The position numbers and the translations under genes are program-made. The notes under the pieces are model-generated. The model searched no databases, was not told where the DNA came from, and was given only the letters and a program-made list of their open reading frames with translations. Below, in pieces: positions 8,553 through 18,731 of a stretch of DNA of 64,000 nucleotides; positions within the stretch are counted from its first letter, which is position 1, and every line of letters begins with the position of its first letter. Location of the stretch: positions 62,001 to 126,000 of the forward strand of contig CAPIEU010000005.1 in the NCBI GenBank assembly GCA_948630815.1. The letters are read 5' to 3'. The stretch is from an uncultured Clostridia bacterium. GTDB taxonomy: Bacteria; Bacillota; Clostridia; TANB77; CAG-508.

Positions 8553-9020
8553 TTATTTTACAACTACATTTTTCATATCGTTTAATTTATAATATGTTAC
8601 ACCATCATTTTCATATCCTTTAACATATATAACTTCCTCTGTTTCATAATTAACTATATATCCATCTTCTATATCAATTTTTTCTAAGCCCATGCTTATT
8701 AAGTCCTCTTGTGAAAGCAGATAATATTTACTTGTATCTTCTATAATTCCTGTTTCTAATACTTTATCTACTTTTTTATTACCTGAAACCTCACTTAAAC
8801 TTGTTCCTTTATAATTATCTTGATTATTATTAAATTTAGCTTGTTCTGCTATAGTTTTAGTTTTTGCCTGAATTAGCATCATATTTGTATTAATATTTTT
8901 AAGTGTTGCTTGTTTTATAACCCCAGTTCCTACTGTTACTGTAATTCCACCAATAATTAGTAATATTATGATTGTTATCACTAATGATACTATTGTTATT
9001 CCTTTTTGATTGTTGTTCAT
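8553..9020 (-). CDS. Pilin-like protein with class III/type IV-like N-terminus
   Basis: 155 residues from the Met at 9020 (preceded by AGAGG); a longer frame upstream has no ribosome binding site. The N-terminus is a short polar leader NNNQKG, then ITIVSLVITIIILLIIGGIT, the hydrophobic methylation-type helix of type IV prepilins and pseudopilins, then a helical charged region. The rest (about 110 residues) is a small domain with no family I recognise. The same N-terminal signature occurs in the LamG protein at 40797-42650. No pilus assembly genes are in the window, so the role is open. Confidence 0.7.
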   Translation of the reverse strand: MNNNQKGITIVSLVITIIILLIIGGITVTVGTGVIKQATLKNINTNMMLIQAKTKTIAEQAKFNNNQDNYKGTSLSEVSGNKKVDKVLETGIIEDTSKYYLLSQEDLISMGLEKIDIEDGYIVNYETEEVIYVKGYENDGVTYYKLNDMKNVVVK

Positions 9021-9153
9021 AGTAAAACCGCCTCTTTCTAACTTATTAATATTAAGATAATTTATTTTCATATTTATTATATCGATTAATAAATATATTT
9101 TCAAGTGTGAATTTCTATTTTAGTTAATTTTATATGTGTTTGTAGTCAATTTT

Positions 9154-11895
9154 TTATTTTTTTTGATACATTTTCATAAGTTCTGCTACACAGTCACTTT
9201 CCGTCATATTTTTCCAGCAAAAACCATAGCTTTCCATTACTGCCTTATCGTTTTCTTGATGTGCTTTTCTTAGTTCAGGTGGCATTGTTACTTCATTATA
9301 TAAGTCTGCAAGTGAACTATTAGGATATAATTGTCTTGCGTCAAGTATTCCTTTTGCTGTTTTTTCTATTTTTTCCTTTTGTTCTTTTGTTGGATTACAC
9401 CATGGAAAATTATTATATACTATATCTTTTGAATATCTATAATCACTTTTTAATCTTCCTGTCACTGTTCTCATCCAAGACATATGTACATTTGAAGTTA
9501 ATATTCCAAATTCATATATTGTCGCATTTGGTATTATTTGAACTGCATCAGTAACAATATTGTCTCCTTCTAAAAAAGCCATTGGTACATATCTTCTTTT
9601 TTCAGAAGAAACTCTAGGAATAATTATAAAAGCTTCTCCAACAGGTTGAGTTATTTGTGCAAATAACATAGGAGTATTTGCAAATTTCCTAATCCCTTCT
9701 GCTATGCTTTTTTCCCTTGTTTCTTTACATTTTCTAATTCTTTCTATTATTTCTGGATATTTCTTTAGCTCTGTTGGTTCTACTCCCTCTAACCATAAAC
9801 AATATCTTTTTTTATTATGTAAAAATTCAACTGTTCCTAATAATGGCTTAATATACTTTGAAATTTCTGGTTTCTTTTCTATAAGGTTTTTATACTCCGA
9901 TTCTTCTATAATTAAATTTCCACCATCTGCTGGCTTATTTCCATATATCATTTTTGAAACATTACTTATAGGACTATTTCTGCTGGTTACAATAATATTA
10001 GGTGCATCATATAAATAATAATTTATATTTTTTGCTTTTACTTTTTTATCTCCTTCATATAAAAATTTATTATCTTTATTTATATTTGAAAATCCAATTA
10101 TTACACAATGAACATGAGCTTTTTGACTTGCTTCACTATCCCAGATAAAACTTTTATATGCAAAATTAATATGTATGTTTAATTTTTCCCACATACGTGC
10201 TACTGTTTCACCTTGAGTTATACTATTGGTAGAAACAAAACAACTCTCTATACTTGTATTATTTATATAATCACTTGCTTTTTTATACCAACAACTTACA
10301 TAATCTATATTTTTAACTTTTGGGTAAAGAGTTTCAACATCTTTTTTCTGTTCTTTGGTCATATAAGTAAATCCTACAAATGGCGGATTTCCCATTATGT
10401 AGTTTAGTTCTTCTTTTGGTACTACTTCTTGCCAGTCTATTCTTAAAGCATTTGCTTCTATTATGTTTGCATATGTTTTTAATGGTAAAAAGTCTAAGTT
10501 TATATGTAATAGTTTCTCTGTTTCTTTCATCATTTGGCTTTCTGCTATCCATAATGCAGTTTTTGCAACTGTTACTGCAAAATCGTTTATTTCTATTCCG
10601 TAAAATTGACCTATTGATACTTGTATTGGCGATATGTTTTCTTCTCCTATTCCTATTTGTCCTTTATTTAGGGTTTCTATTACTTCATTTTCTAATTTTC
10701 TTAATGATATATATGTCTCTGTTAAAAAGTTCCCACTTCCACACGCTGGGTCTAGGAATTTTAAGTTTGCTATTTTTTGTTGAAACTCACTAAGCTTTTT
10801 CTTTTTTGTTTTTATTACTGTTATTTCCTTTATTTCTTCTAGTTCTTCCTTTAATTCATCCAAAAATAATGGGTCTATTACTTTATGTATGTTTTCTATT
10901 GATGTATAGTGCATTCCTCCACTTCGCCTTGTTTCTGGGTTTAGTGTGCTTTCAAATACTGCTCCAAATATGGTTGGACTTATATCGCTCCAATCAAAAT
11001 TTTCGCTTGCTTTTGTTAATAATAGTTCTTTTACTTTTTCATTTAACATTGGTATTTCTATATTTTCCTCTGCAAACAGTCCACCATTTACATATGGAAA
11101 CTGGGCTAGGTCTTCTGTTAGATATGGTTCTCTTTCTTCTACTTTTGTATCTAATATCTTGAATAAGTCAATTAATGCACGTCTTAATTCTATTGTTTCA
11201 AAACGTTTTAAATAGTCGTGAAACATATTGTGTTTTCCAAATATTCCTGCGTCTTCTGCATATAAACAAAATACTAGCCTTACACATAACATATTTAAAC
11301 TTTTTAGAGATTCTTCATTATTGGGGTCTTTATATAATGGCAATATTTCTTCATATAGTTTTCCTACTAATTCCCCTGCTTGTATTGATACTTCCATCTC
11401 TTTTTTTAGGTTTTCACTTTTACTATCTACTATAAATTGTAACCTATAATATTCTTTTTCTAAGTCTTTTAACAATATTTCTTCTGGCTCTCCATTTGGG
11501 TTTTCCATATTATATATTAAAAATGATTTAAAATTACAAGTTATTACATATTTTGGATGCTTTGAAAGTGGTAGTTCTGTAATGTATTTTTTAGCTTGTT
11601 GAAATGGAGTAAGTAAGTTTCCATCTGCTTGTCTTATTCCTTTTTTCAAATCTTTATCTATACTTTTTTGTTCTATTAATATTTTTGTACTTGGTATATA
11701 TCCGTCTATAAATCCTGTACTTTTATCTATATGTACTTGGTCTTCAAATTCTATAAATTCTTCTGGTTTTTCAATTCCAAATACTTCTCTTAATAATTGT
11801 AACCAAAACTTTTGGCTTTCGCCCTTTTCATATCCTTTATCTTTCCAGCATTCTACAAATTCTTTTGCTCTTTTTTGTTGTTCATTTATTTTCAT
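9154..11895 (-). CDS. MmeI-like type IIL restriction-modification enzyme
   Basis: 913 residues, close to MmeI (919). Domain order fits a single-chain restriction and methylation enzyme: an N-terminal nuclease domain with a D64...E75-Q-K77 arrangement (GFIDGY, LIEQKS), a helical spacer, a gamma-class N6-adenine methyltransferase with motif I FLDPACGSGNF (about 380-390) and motif IV NPPF (503-506), a target recognition region and a helical C-terminus. Such enzymes cut about 20 bases from the site and protect their own DNA by methylating one strand. No partner methylase or specificity subunit is adjacent. Intact, with no in-frame CGG. The alternative is a nuclease-less PglX-like methylase, but the size and N-terminus favour type IIL. 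Confidence 0.85.
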   Translation of the reverse strand: MKINEQQKRAKEFVECWKDKGYEKGESQKFWLQLLREVFGIEKPEEFIEFEDQVHIDKSTGFIDGYIPSTKILIEQKSIDKDLKKGIRQADGNLLTPFQQAKKYITELPLSKHPKYVITCNFKSFLIYNMENPNGEPEEILLKDLEKEYYRLQFIVDSKSENLKKEMEVSIQAGELVGKLYEEILPLYKDPNNEESLKSLNMLCVRLVFCLYAEDAGIFGKHNMFHDYLKRFETIELRRALIDLFKILDTKVEEREPYLTEDLAQFPYVNGGLFAEENIEIPMLNEKVKELLLTKASENFDWSDISPTIFGAVFESTLNPETRRSGGMHYTSIENIHKVIDPLFLDELKEELEEIKEITVIKTKKKKLSEFQQKIANLKFLDPACGSGNFLTETYISLRKLENEVIETLNKGQIGIGEENISPIQVSIGQFYGIEINDFAVTVAKTALWIAESQMMKETEKLLHINLDFLPLKTYANIIEANALRIDWQEVVPKEELNYIMGNPPFVGFTYMTKEQKKDVETLYPKVKNIDYVSCWYKKASDYINNTSIESCFVSTNSITQGETVARMWEKLNIHINFAYKSFIWDSEASQKAHVHCVIIGFSNINKDNKFLYEGDKKVKAKNINYYLYDAPNIIVTSRNSPISNVSKMIYGNKPADGGNLIIEESEYKNLIEKKPEISKYIKPLLGTVEFLHNKKRYCLWLEGVEPTELKKYPEIIERIRKCKETREKSIAEGIRKFANTPMLFAQITQPVGEAFIIIPRVSSEKRRYVPMAFLEGDNIVTDAVQIIPNATIYEFGILTSNVHMSWMRTVTGRLKSDYRYSKDIVYNNFPWCNPTKEQKEKIEKTAKGILDARQLYPNSSLADLYNEVTMPPELRKAHQENDKAVMESYGFCWKNMTESDCVAELMKMYQKK

Positions 11896-12200
11896 TGCTT
11901 TTCTCCTTGTTTTTCTCTTTTTCCTATGATTATATCATACTTATTTTTTATTGTGTTTCTTTTTTTATAATTCTTTGTACTAAAATTTTACACTATCATT
12001 AATTTTTATACTGAGTAATAATTGCAAAAGAAACATCTAAATATAAATATTAAAAATCAAAACAAGAACATTCTCTAGTAACAAATTTCTTAGTATAACT
12101 CAAACATTAACATATTTTTCACAAATATTTCACAATTCTATTGTATTATGATATAGAAATAGGTTATAGTATTTATAATCTTAATAATTGGAGGTTAATT
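11896..12200. other. Divergent intergenic region
   Basis: 305 bases between the MmeI-like gene and htrA. It must hold both promoters. A TATAAT box for the minus-strand gene lies near 11927-11934 with no good -35. For htrA, TTCACA then TATAGA with 17-base spacing near 12129-12157 is the best match. No gene or repeat seen. Confidence 0.4.
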
Positions 12201-13431
12201 ATGGAAGATAATTCACAAAATAATAAAACTACTTCTTATAAAGTAGTTGATTTTTCTAATGATACAAATAAAGGAAAAAATAGCTTTTCAAAAACTGTAT
12301 TAGTGCCATTTTTCTCTGGAATTCTTGGAACCTCTCTTGTAATAGGCACTTGTTTTGGCGTTCCTCGGAGTTCGTGAAAAGATAATAGGTAATACATCAG
12401 TACAAACTACTGCTACTACCCCAAATGAAAAGAACAATTCAGTTAATGGTAGCCTTACACAAATATCGCTTTCGAGTTATTCTGACACTGGTGTTAGTGT
12501 AGCTGAAAAAGTACGTCCATCTATTGTTGGTATTACAGTAGAATATTCTGTAAATTCAATTTTCTCTAAAAATGGTACTTCTACTGCTAGTGGCTCTGGT
12601 ATTATTATGAGTGAAGATGGTTATATTTTAACTAATAATCATATTGTTAATTCTACTTCTAATAATTCTTATTATGAAGTAGCAAAAGCAAGTAAATTAA
12701 CTGTTTACCTATATAATGACGAAACACCATATGAAGCAAAAATTATAGGTACAGATGAGCAAACAGATCTTGCTGTTATAAAAATAGAAAAAACTGGGTT
12801 AAAGGCTTGCGAACTTGGAGATTCTAATTCTGTAAAAGTTGGAGAATTTTCAATGGCTATTGGTAACCCACTTGGAATGCAAAGTAGTGTAACTGGAGGA
12901 ATGATTAGTGCTGTTAATAGAGAAGTTACGGATTCTGATGGAAAAACATTCATTTTAATTCAAACTGATGCTGCTATTAATGCTGGAAATAGTGGTGGAG
13001 CATTAGTAAATGCTGAAGGAAAAGTTATTGGTATTAATACTTTAAAACTTTCTGGAACTGGCATTGAAGGTATGGGATTTGCTATTCCTATAAATTCTAC
13101 TCTTAATATTTATGAACAATTAATTCAATATAATAAAGTTAAAAGACCATATATTGGAATTTCTGGAATTGACCTTGATGAAAAAACAGCTGACTATAAT
13201 AAACTTGTTGTTGGAATCTATGTAAAATCTATTGATGATTTTTCTAGTGCTGAAAAAGCTGGTCTTAAAGTAGGAGATGTAATTATTGAAGCTGATGGTA
13301 AAAAGGTTACTACTATGAATGAATTAAATGAAATTAAAAATACTCATAAAATTGGTGATGAAATGACTTTAAAGGTTAATAGAAATGGAAAAGAAGTTTC
13401 TATTACACTAACTCTTGCAGAACAACCTTAA
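12201..13431 (+). CDS. htrA: HtrA/DegP-like serine protease, broken by +1 frameshift
   Basis: Skipping C12366 (gtt-cct-C-GGA) joins the N-terminal frame to the protease frame, giving 409 residues: a cytosolic tail, one membrane segment at about 34-58 (VLVPFFSGILGTSLVIGTCF), then an extracytoplasmic trypsin-like domain and a PDZ domain. The triad is visible: His in LTNNHIVN, Asp in QTDLAVIKIE, Ser in AAINAGNSGGALVNA. The PDZ region includes 'VGDVIIEADGKKVTTMNEL'. It degrades or refolds damaged surface proteins. The shift lies just after the membrane segment; unshifted, the product stops after RSS. The start has GGAGG 7 bases upstream. The frame after the join cannot start efficiently by itself because no ribosome binding site precedes 12355. 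Confidence 0.92.
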
Positions 13432-13445
13432 ATAGAATAGCAAAG

Positions 13446-13480
13446 TGAACATTGTACAATTGTTACAATGTTCATTTTTT
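13446..13480 (+). terminator. Terminator of htrA
   Basis: GAACATTGTA and TTACAATGTTC pair around a short loop, followed by six T. Confidence 0.85.
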
Positions 13481-13523
13481 CTTAATACTTTATTTTCTAA
13501 TTCTACACTATTCATTCACAAAA

Positions 13524-13551
13524 TGGACAAATACGTTTTATATTATATAAA
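13524..13551 (+). promoter_or_regulatory. Predicted promoter of a small RNA
   Basis: TGGACA (13524-13529), 16-base spacer, TATAAA (13546-13551). It sits after the htrA terminator and before three hairpins. Confidence 0.5.
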
Positions 13552-13557
13552 CATACA

Positions 13558-13672
13558 AAGAGAGTATAAATGTTACTCCTTTATACTTTCTTTTCAATAT
13601 AAGTAAGATTATATTGAACATCCCCTTTTATTTTCAAAACCGACTACAAAAGTAGTCGGTTTTTTATTTTGT
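13558..13672 (+). ncRNA. Candidate small RNA with three hairpins
   Basis: About 115 bases without a start codon and ribosome binding site. Three consecutive stems: AGTATAAA/TTTATACT (13563-13587), TTCAATATAA/TTATATTGAA (13593-13618) and a terminator AAAACCGACTAC/GTAGTCGGTTTT with a T tail (13636-13670). It could be a free small RNA or a leader that ends transcription before 13735. No Rfam family recognised by eye. Confidence 0.5.
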
Positions 13673-13734
13673 ATATTTAAATAATTGCATAAAAAAATTT
13701 TTTTACCAAATACTATATGTATGGAGGTATTTAT

Positions 13735-14211
13735 ATGAATGATAATAATTTCAAGAATAAAATAGCTGTTTCCAAAGAAAAACTAATACCAATTGATCCT
13801 TTAGAAAAATGTTTATGGGCAATGGAAGCTACTGGAAAAATTTCTTATTTTGGATTAATAACTAGAAGAAATTTAGATAAAGAACAATTATATGGAAATC
13901 ACTATTGGGTTGTAAATCATGAATTAGGCGATTTAGAATATAAACTAAGAGAAAGTAAAATTGATAAAAAAGAGTTTGAAAATGGATGTAATATAATATA
14001 TGATAAGTATAATGTAAATTTTGATATGTTAAGAGATCAATTAGCCGATTTAGAAACTTTAGAACAAGAACATACACCTAAGGATGAAGCTACTCTGTCT
14101 ACCAAATTTAATACACAAACTACAGAATATTTATATAGAATGGAAAAACAAAAATTAATGGAACAAGAAAATTCTCTGCAACATGAAGACAATCTTGAAA
14201 ATGAAACATAA
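13735..14211 (+). CDS. Hypothetical soluble protein
   Basis: 158 residues from the ATG 7 bases after GGAGGT. No signal peptide or membrane segment. Middle region is aromatic and charged ('GNHYWVVNHELGDLEYKLRESK'), the C-terminal third is acidic and helical with many Q and E. Not recognised. It lies between the small RNA and the convergent rpsI gene. Confidence 0.6.
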   Translation: MNDNNFKNKIAVSKEKLIPIDPLEKCLWAMEATGKISYFGLITRRNLDKEQLYGNHYWVVNHELGDLEYKLRESKIDKKEFENGCNIIYDKYNVNFDMLRDQLADLETLEQEHTPKDEATLSTKFNTQTTEYLYRMEKQKLMEQENSLQHEDNLENET

Positions 14212-14247
14212 AAGCAGTAATCTAAATAGATTACCGCTTTGTATATA
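14211..14247. terminator. Hairpin between convergent genes
   Basis: AAAGCaGTAATCTA pairs with TAGATTACcGCTTT; T tract is weak. It lies between the hypothetical gene and the end of rpsI. Confidence 0.6.
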
Positions 14248-14280
14248 GGCTTCCCATCTCTTGCCTCAAAAGGCACTTTC

Positions 14281-14688
14281 CTATCTTTTACTAAATTGTG
14301 GTGCTTTTCTTGCTTTTTTAAGTCCGTATTTCTTTCTTTCTTTCATACGAGGATCTCTTGTTAAGAAACCGTTTGATTTTAATTCTGGTCTATATTCAGT
14401 ATTTGCTTCGTTTAAAGCTCTTGCTATTCCATGACGGATTGCTCCTGCTTGACCAGTATATCCTCCACCTACTACTTTACAAATAACATCATATTTTGAA
14501 AGTGTATTTGTAACTGTTAGTGGTTGTTTTACTATAACTTTTAATGTTTCAAGTCCAAAATATTCATCTATACTTTTTCCATTAATTGTTATAGCTCCTG
14601 TTCCTTCTACTAAACGAACTCTTGCTATTGAACTTTTTCTTCTACCTGTACCATAGAACATTATTTTTTCTTTACTTGCTTTAGGCAT
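14281..14688 (-). CDS. rpsI: Ribosomal protein S9
   Basis: 135 residues, full length. Typical S9 features: 'YGTGRRKSSIARVRLVEGTG' near the start, 'GGGYTGQAGAIRHGIARAL' and the basic C-terminus ending in KKARKAPQFSKR whose last Arg reaches the P-site tRNA. It follows rplM by 21 bases, the standard L13-S9 operon, with AAGGAGGAAATAT as ribosome binding site. Confidence 0.97.
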   Translation of the reverse strand: MPKASKEKIMFYGTGRRKSSIARVRLVEGTGAITINGKSIDEYFGLETLKVIVKQPLTVTNTLSKYDVICKVVGGGYTGQAGAIRHGIARALNEANTEYRPELKSNGFLTRDPRMKERKKYGLKKARKAPQFSKR

Positions 14689-14709
14689 TTATATTTCCTC
14701 CTTAAATTC

Positions 14710-15144
14710 TTAGAATTCCCATTTTTCTGGTTTTTGTGCTTGGTTTTCATGCTCAGTTCCAGCATATAGTCTTAATTTTTTGATAGATTGTCTTCCTAAA
14801 CTATTATGTGGAAGCATTCCTTTTATAGCAAGCATTAACGTTTTTTCTGGGCTTTTTGCTAACATATCTCTTGCTACTATTTCTTTCATTCCACCAATAT
14901 ATCCTGAATGACTTCTATAAATTTTTTGGTCTAATTTATGACCTGTTAAAATTACTTTTGCACAATTTATAATAATTACATGATCACCTACATCTAAATT
15001 AGGTGTAAATGTTGGTTTGTGTTTTCCTCTTAATAACTTTGCTGCTTCTGTTGCTACTCTACCTAAAGGCTTTCCTTCGGCATCAATGATATACCATTTT
15101 CTTTCAATATCATCTTTTTTTATGCTGTATGTTGTATTATTCAT
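14710..15144 (-). CDS. rplM: Ribosomal protein L13
   Basis: 144 residues, full length, with 'WYIIDAEGKPLGRVATEAAKLLRGKHKPTF', 'KIYRSHSGYIGGMKE' and 'GMLPHNSLGRQSIKKLRLYAGTEH' typical of L13. Start preceded by GGAGGG. First gene of the L13-S9 operon with its own promoter and leader. Confidence 0.97.
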   Translation of the reverse strand: MNNTTYSIKKDDIERKWYIIDAEGKPLGRVATEAAKLLRGKHKPTFTPNLDVGDHVIIINCAKVILTGHKLDQKIYRSHSGYIGGMKEIVARDMLAKSPEKTLMLAIKGMLPHNSLGRQSIKKLRLYAGTEHENQAQKPEKWEF

Positions 15145-15244
15145 GGTAATAAATACCCTCCATTCATTAATTTCTCTTTACAATGTATTATAAAGTAAAA
15201 TCTAAACTACCGGGGAGAAGTTTTATTTCTCTTTATAATAATGC
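15145..15244 (-). ncRNA. rplM leader, possible L13 autoregulatory element
   Basis: About 100 transcribed bases before rplM. Contains 'aacttctccccggta' flanked by A/T pairs and a repeated AAAGAGAAAT. Firmicutes L13 operons commonly have a structured L13-binding leader here; I infer that from position, not from a checked consensus. Confidence 0.4.
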
Positions 15245-15250
15245 TTAATT

Positions 15251-15279
15251 ATTCTATTACAAAATATATAAAAAGTCAA
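15251..15279 (-). promoter_or_regulatory. Promoter of rplM-rpsI
   Basis: On the minus strand TTGACT (complement of 15274-15279), 17-base spacer, TAGAAT (15251-15256). Confidence 0.75.
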
Positions 15280-15297
15280 TATTTATCGAAGAATTTA

Positions 15298-15327
15298 TTT
15301 ACATTTCTATAAAAATAATGTTATAAT
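15298..15327 (+). promoter_or_regulatory. Promoter of the unknown membrane protein gene
   Basis: TTTACA (15298-15303), 18-base spacer, TATAAT (15322-15327), divergent from the rplM promoter. Confidence 0.7.
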
Positions 15328-15380
15328 TTTCATAGAAATATAAATTTAGGTTATAATTTATAATAAGGATGGATGCTAGT

Positions 15381-16212
15381 ATGAAAATAAGTATGAGAAA
15401 TGTTATATTTGGTATTATTATAGTTATTTGCATTTTTGCTATTAATTTCGGTGTATATTGGCAATTTTTTAGAAAAACTACTCCTACACCTGATGTGTCA
15501 ACTATTGATGGAACATCAATAGACCAAAAAGAACTTGCAAAAGATTTTAAAAATATTTTTAATAATACTTTAGATTATCAAGGATATGATGTAAATATAT
15601 CTGGTATTACAAAAATTAAGGCAGATGAAGACTTAATTTATACTTGGGTTACACGAGAGTCCAATATTGATAATAGATACGATTTAAACTTAACTATTCC
15701 TCGTGTTAATATATCTAGTGTCTCTGCTGAAAAGTTTAATGAAAATATAAAAAACATATATGTTAATAAAGCAAATGATATTATCTTACATTCAACAAGT
15801 CATACTATTTACACTGTTGAATATATGAGTTATATAAATACTAATATTTTATCATTAGTTATAAAGTCTACTTTAAAAGAAGGAAATAATCCTCAAAGAG
15901 TTATAATACAAACTTATAATTACAATTTAAGTACTAATGAAGAAGTTACTTTTAATCAAATGTTAGAAATAAAAGGATTAAATGAAACTCAAGTTAAATC
16001 TACAGTACAAAATACTGTTATGGAAGCAAATATAGAAGCACGGCAAGCTAAAAGAACTTGGATATAATGTTTTTATAAGAGATTTATCTAGTGAAATTTA
16101 TGAAACTTCTAATACTACCACTTTTATATTAGGAAAAGATAATTATTTATACTTAATTTATCCTTATGGTAATTCTAATTTTACAGATGCTATAGATGTA
16201 GTTGTATTTTAA
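15381..16212 (+). CDS. Membrane-anchored protein of unknown function, broken by +1 frameshift
   Basis: 276 residues if C16041 is skipped (gaa-gca-C-GGC), which turns RQAKRTWI-stop into GKLKELGYNVFIRDLSSE and extends the protein to the TAA at 16210. The extension has normal amino acid and codon use for this genome. One N-terminal membrane segment (about 9-27) and an extracytoplasmic domain; the last 90 residues ending in DAIDVVVF have the look of alternating strands and helices. The family is not recognised, so homology cannot confirm the join here. The ATG at 15369 overlaps its own ribosome binding site, so 15381 is preferred. Confidence 0.7.
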
Positions 16213-16262
16213 TCTTTTATGTGATATAATTATACTAATTTAAATTTTGGGAGGTAGCACCT

Positions 16263-16418
16263 ATGGAAGAAAAAAATTTTGTTCCTCCAATAAATTGTAA
16301 ATGTACACCTAAAAGATGCATCCTTTGTCTTGCTCGGCTACGTTGTGAAAAATGTATCGGGAAATGCAAACGTTGTTTCTTTAATGTATGTTGCAAACAC
16401 AGTAAAGAGCAGTCTTAG
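16263..16418 (+). CDS. Small cysteine-rich protein
   Basis: 51 residues, not long enough to stand out as a long frame. The start has GGGAGGT 7 bases upstream. Ten cysteines in paired spacings: CKC, CILC, C-xx-C, C-xxx-C-xx-C and CC, suggesting a zinc or metal-binding mini-domain. Codon 25 is an in-frame CGG (16335-16337) that must be read as sense to keep the cysteine pattern and to end at TAG just before a terminator. Skipping its C would give a longer but cysteine-poor product. Function unknown. Confidence 0.6.
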   Translation: MEEKNFVPPINCKCTPKRCILCLARLRCEKCIGKCKRCFFNVCCKHSKEQS

Positions 16419-16435
16419 GCTGCCCTTTTTATTTT
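16404..16435 (+). terminator. Terminator of the cysteine-rich gene
   Basis: Stem around GCAG/CTGC with flanking AAAG/CTTT pairing, overlapping the stop codon, followed by TTTTTATTTT. Confidence 0.65.
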
Positions 16436-16497
16436 ATATATATTCTATTAAACAAGTGGCAAGCACTGCTCACCTATGAGCCAAATCCTCTTTTATT

Positions 16498-17154
16498 TTA
16501 CATTTTTCTAAATACCCCTGCAACTTTTCCAAGTATTTTACAGTCTGGTACTATTATTGGTTCCATTGTAGAGTTCTCTGGTTGTAAACGAATATGGTCT
16601 TTTTCTTTATAGAATGTTTTTACTGTTGCTTCATCTTCTATTAAAGCTACTACAATTTCTCCATTATTTGCTGTGTTTTGTTTTTTTACTAATATATAAT
16701 CTCCATCTAAAATTCCTGCTTCTATCATGCTTTCACCTCTAACAGTAAGCATAAATGATTCTGAATTTCCTACAAAGTCTATTGGAATTGGGAATGTATC
16801 TGTTATGTTTTCTACTGCTAAAATTGGTGCTCCTGCTGTTATCTTTCCAATTACTGGTACTTCAACCATTTCTTTTCCAGAATAAAATTCTTTCATGGAT
16901 GTTTGATTTTTATTTTCTTCTGAACCTCCCTTTAGTAGCTTTAAAGTTCTTCCTTTTTGAGATTCTTTTTTTATATATCCTTTTTCTTCTAATTTTGCTA
17001 AATATCCATGTACTGTTGCAGTTGATTTTAACCCTACTGCTTTTCCTATTTCTCTTACAGAAGGTGGATAACTATTTATTTGTATTTGTTTTTCAATGAA
17101 TTTTAAAATTGCTTTTTCTCTTTTTCCTAGTTCGTTTGGATCTTTTTTATTCAT
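16498..17154 (-). CDS. lexA: LexA repressor
   Basis: 218 residues from the Met at 17154, which has GGAG at good distance; a longer frame upstream lacks one. LexA represses SOS genes and self-cleaves when RecA is active. N-terminal winged helix ('REKAILKFIEKQIQINSYPPSVREIGKAVGLKSTATVHGYLAKLEEKGYI' region), cleavage site Ala-Gly in 'GKITAGAPI', catalytic Ser in 'VRGESMIEAGI' and Lys in 'EATVKTF'. No clear Gram-positive SOS box was seen in its short upstream region. Confidence 0.95.
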   Translation of the reverse strand: MNKKDPNELGKREKAILKFIEKQIQINSYPPSVREIGKAVGLKSTATVHGYLAKLEEKGYIKKESQKGRTLKLLKGGSEENKNQTSMKEFYSGKEMVEVPVIGKITAGAPILAVENITDTFPIPIDFVGNSESFMLTVRGESMIEAGILDGDYILVKKQNTANNGEIVVALIEDEATVKTFYKEKDHIRLQPENSTMEPIIVPDCKILGKVAGVFRKM

Positions 17155-17211
17155 ATAAAAACCACTCCTTTTTTGTATTTGGCTATATGGTATCATAAAA
17201 ACAAAAAAAAG

Positions 17212-17250
17212 TCAAACAAATTTTTCAAAAAAATTTGTTTGACTTTTTTA
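17212..17250. terminator. Terminator of obg
   Basis: AGTCAAACAAA and TTTGTTTGACT pair around an A/T loop directly after the obg stop; T runs on both strands. The arm TTGACT may also serve as the lexA -35 box on the minus strand. Confidence 0.75.
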
Positions 17251-18527
<1,277 letters not shown>

Positions 18528-18564
18528 ACTTTTCTCCCACCTTTTTTATTACTCGTTCTTTCAA

Positions 18565-18590
18565 ACGGACGAGCGATGCTCGCCCCTACA
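18565..18590. repeat. Short palindromic repeat (family A)
   Basis: GGACGAGCGATGCTCGCCCC followed by TACA. The 204-base obg-trpS gap holds three such elements and no gene. Confidence 0.7.
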
Positions 18591-18618
18591 TTTCTTTTGT
18601 ATTTATTATTTTTCTTTA

Positions 18619-18644
18619 GGGCAGGCACAAGACCTACCCCTACA
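18619..18644. repeat. Short palindromic repeat (family A)
   Basis: Same core as 7724-7749 (GGGCAGG-cacaaga-CCTACCC-CTACA). Confidence 0.75.
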
Positions 18645-18657
18645 TTTATATTATATC

Positions 18658-18727
18658 TTGGGTCAATTATAGCAACCTACGCTCTACATTTTTTTACTTG
18701 ACCCAATGAGGGCGTCCCCCCTACATA
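18658..18727. repeat. Palindromic repeat, larger variant
   Basis: TTGGGTCAA pairs with TTGACCCAA, and AGGGCGTCCCCCCTACA follows. Shares the CCCCTACA end of family A. Confidence 0.6.
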
Positions 18728-18731
18728 CATA

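Noticed and set aside
10380..11449. Plus-strand open frames opposite the MmeI-like gene
   Set aside because: Leu/Phe-rich shadows of an AT-rich coding strand, no ribosome binding sites.
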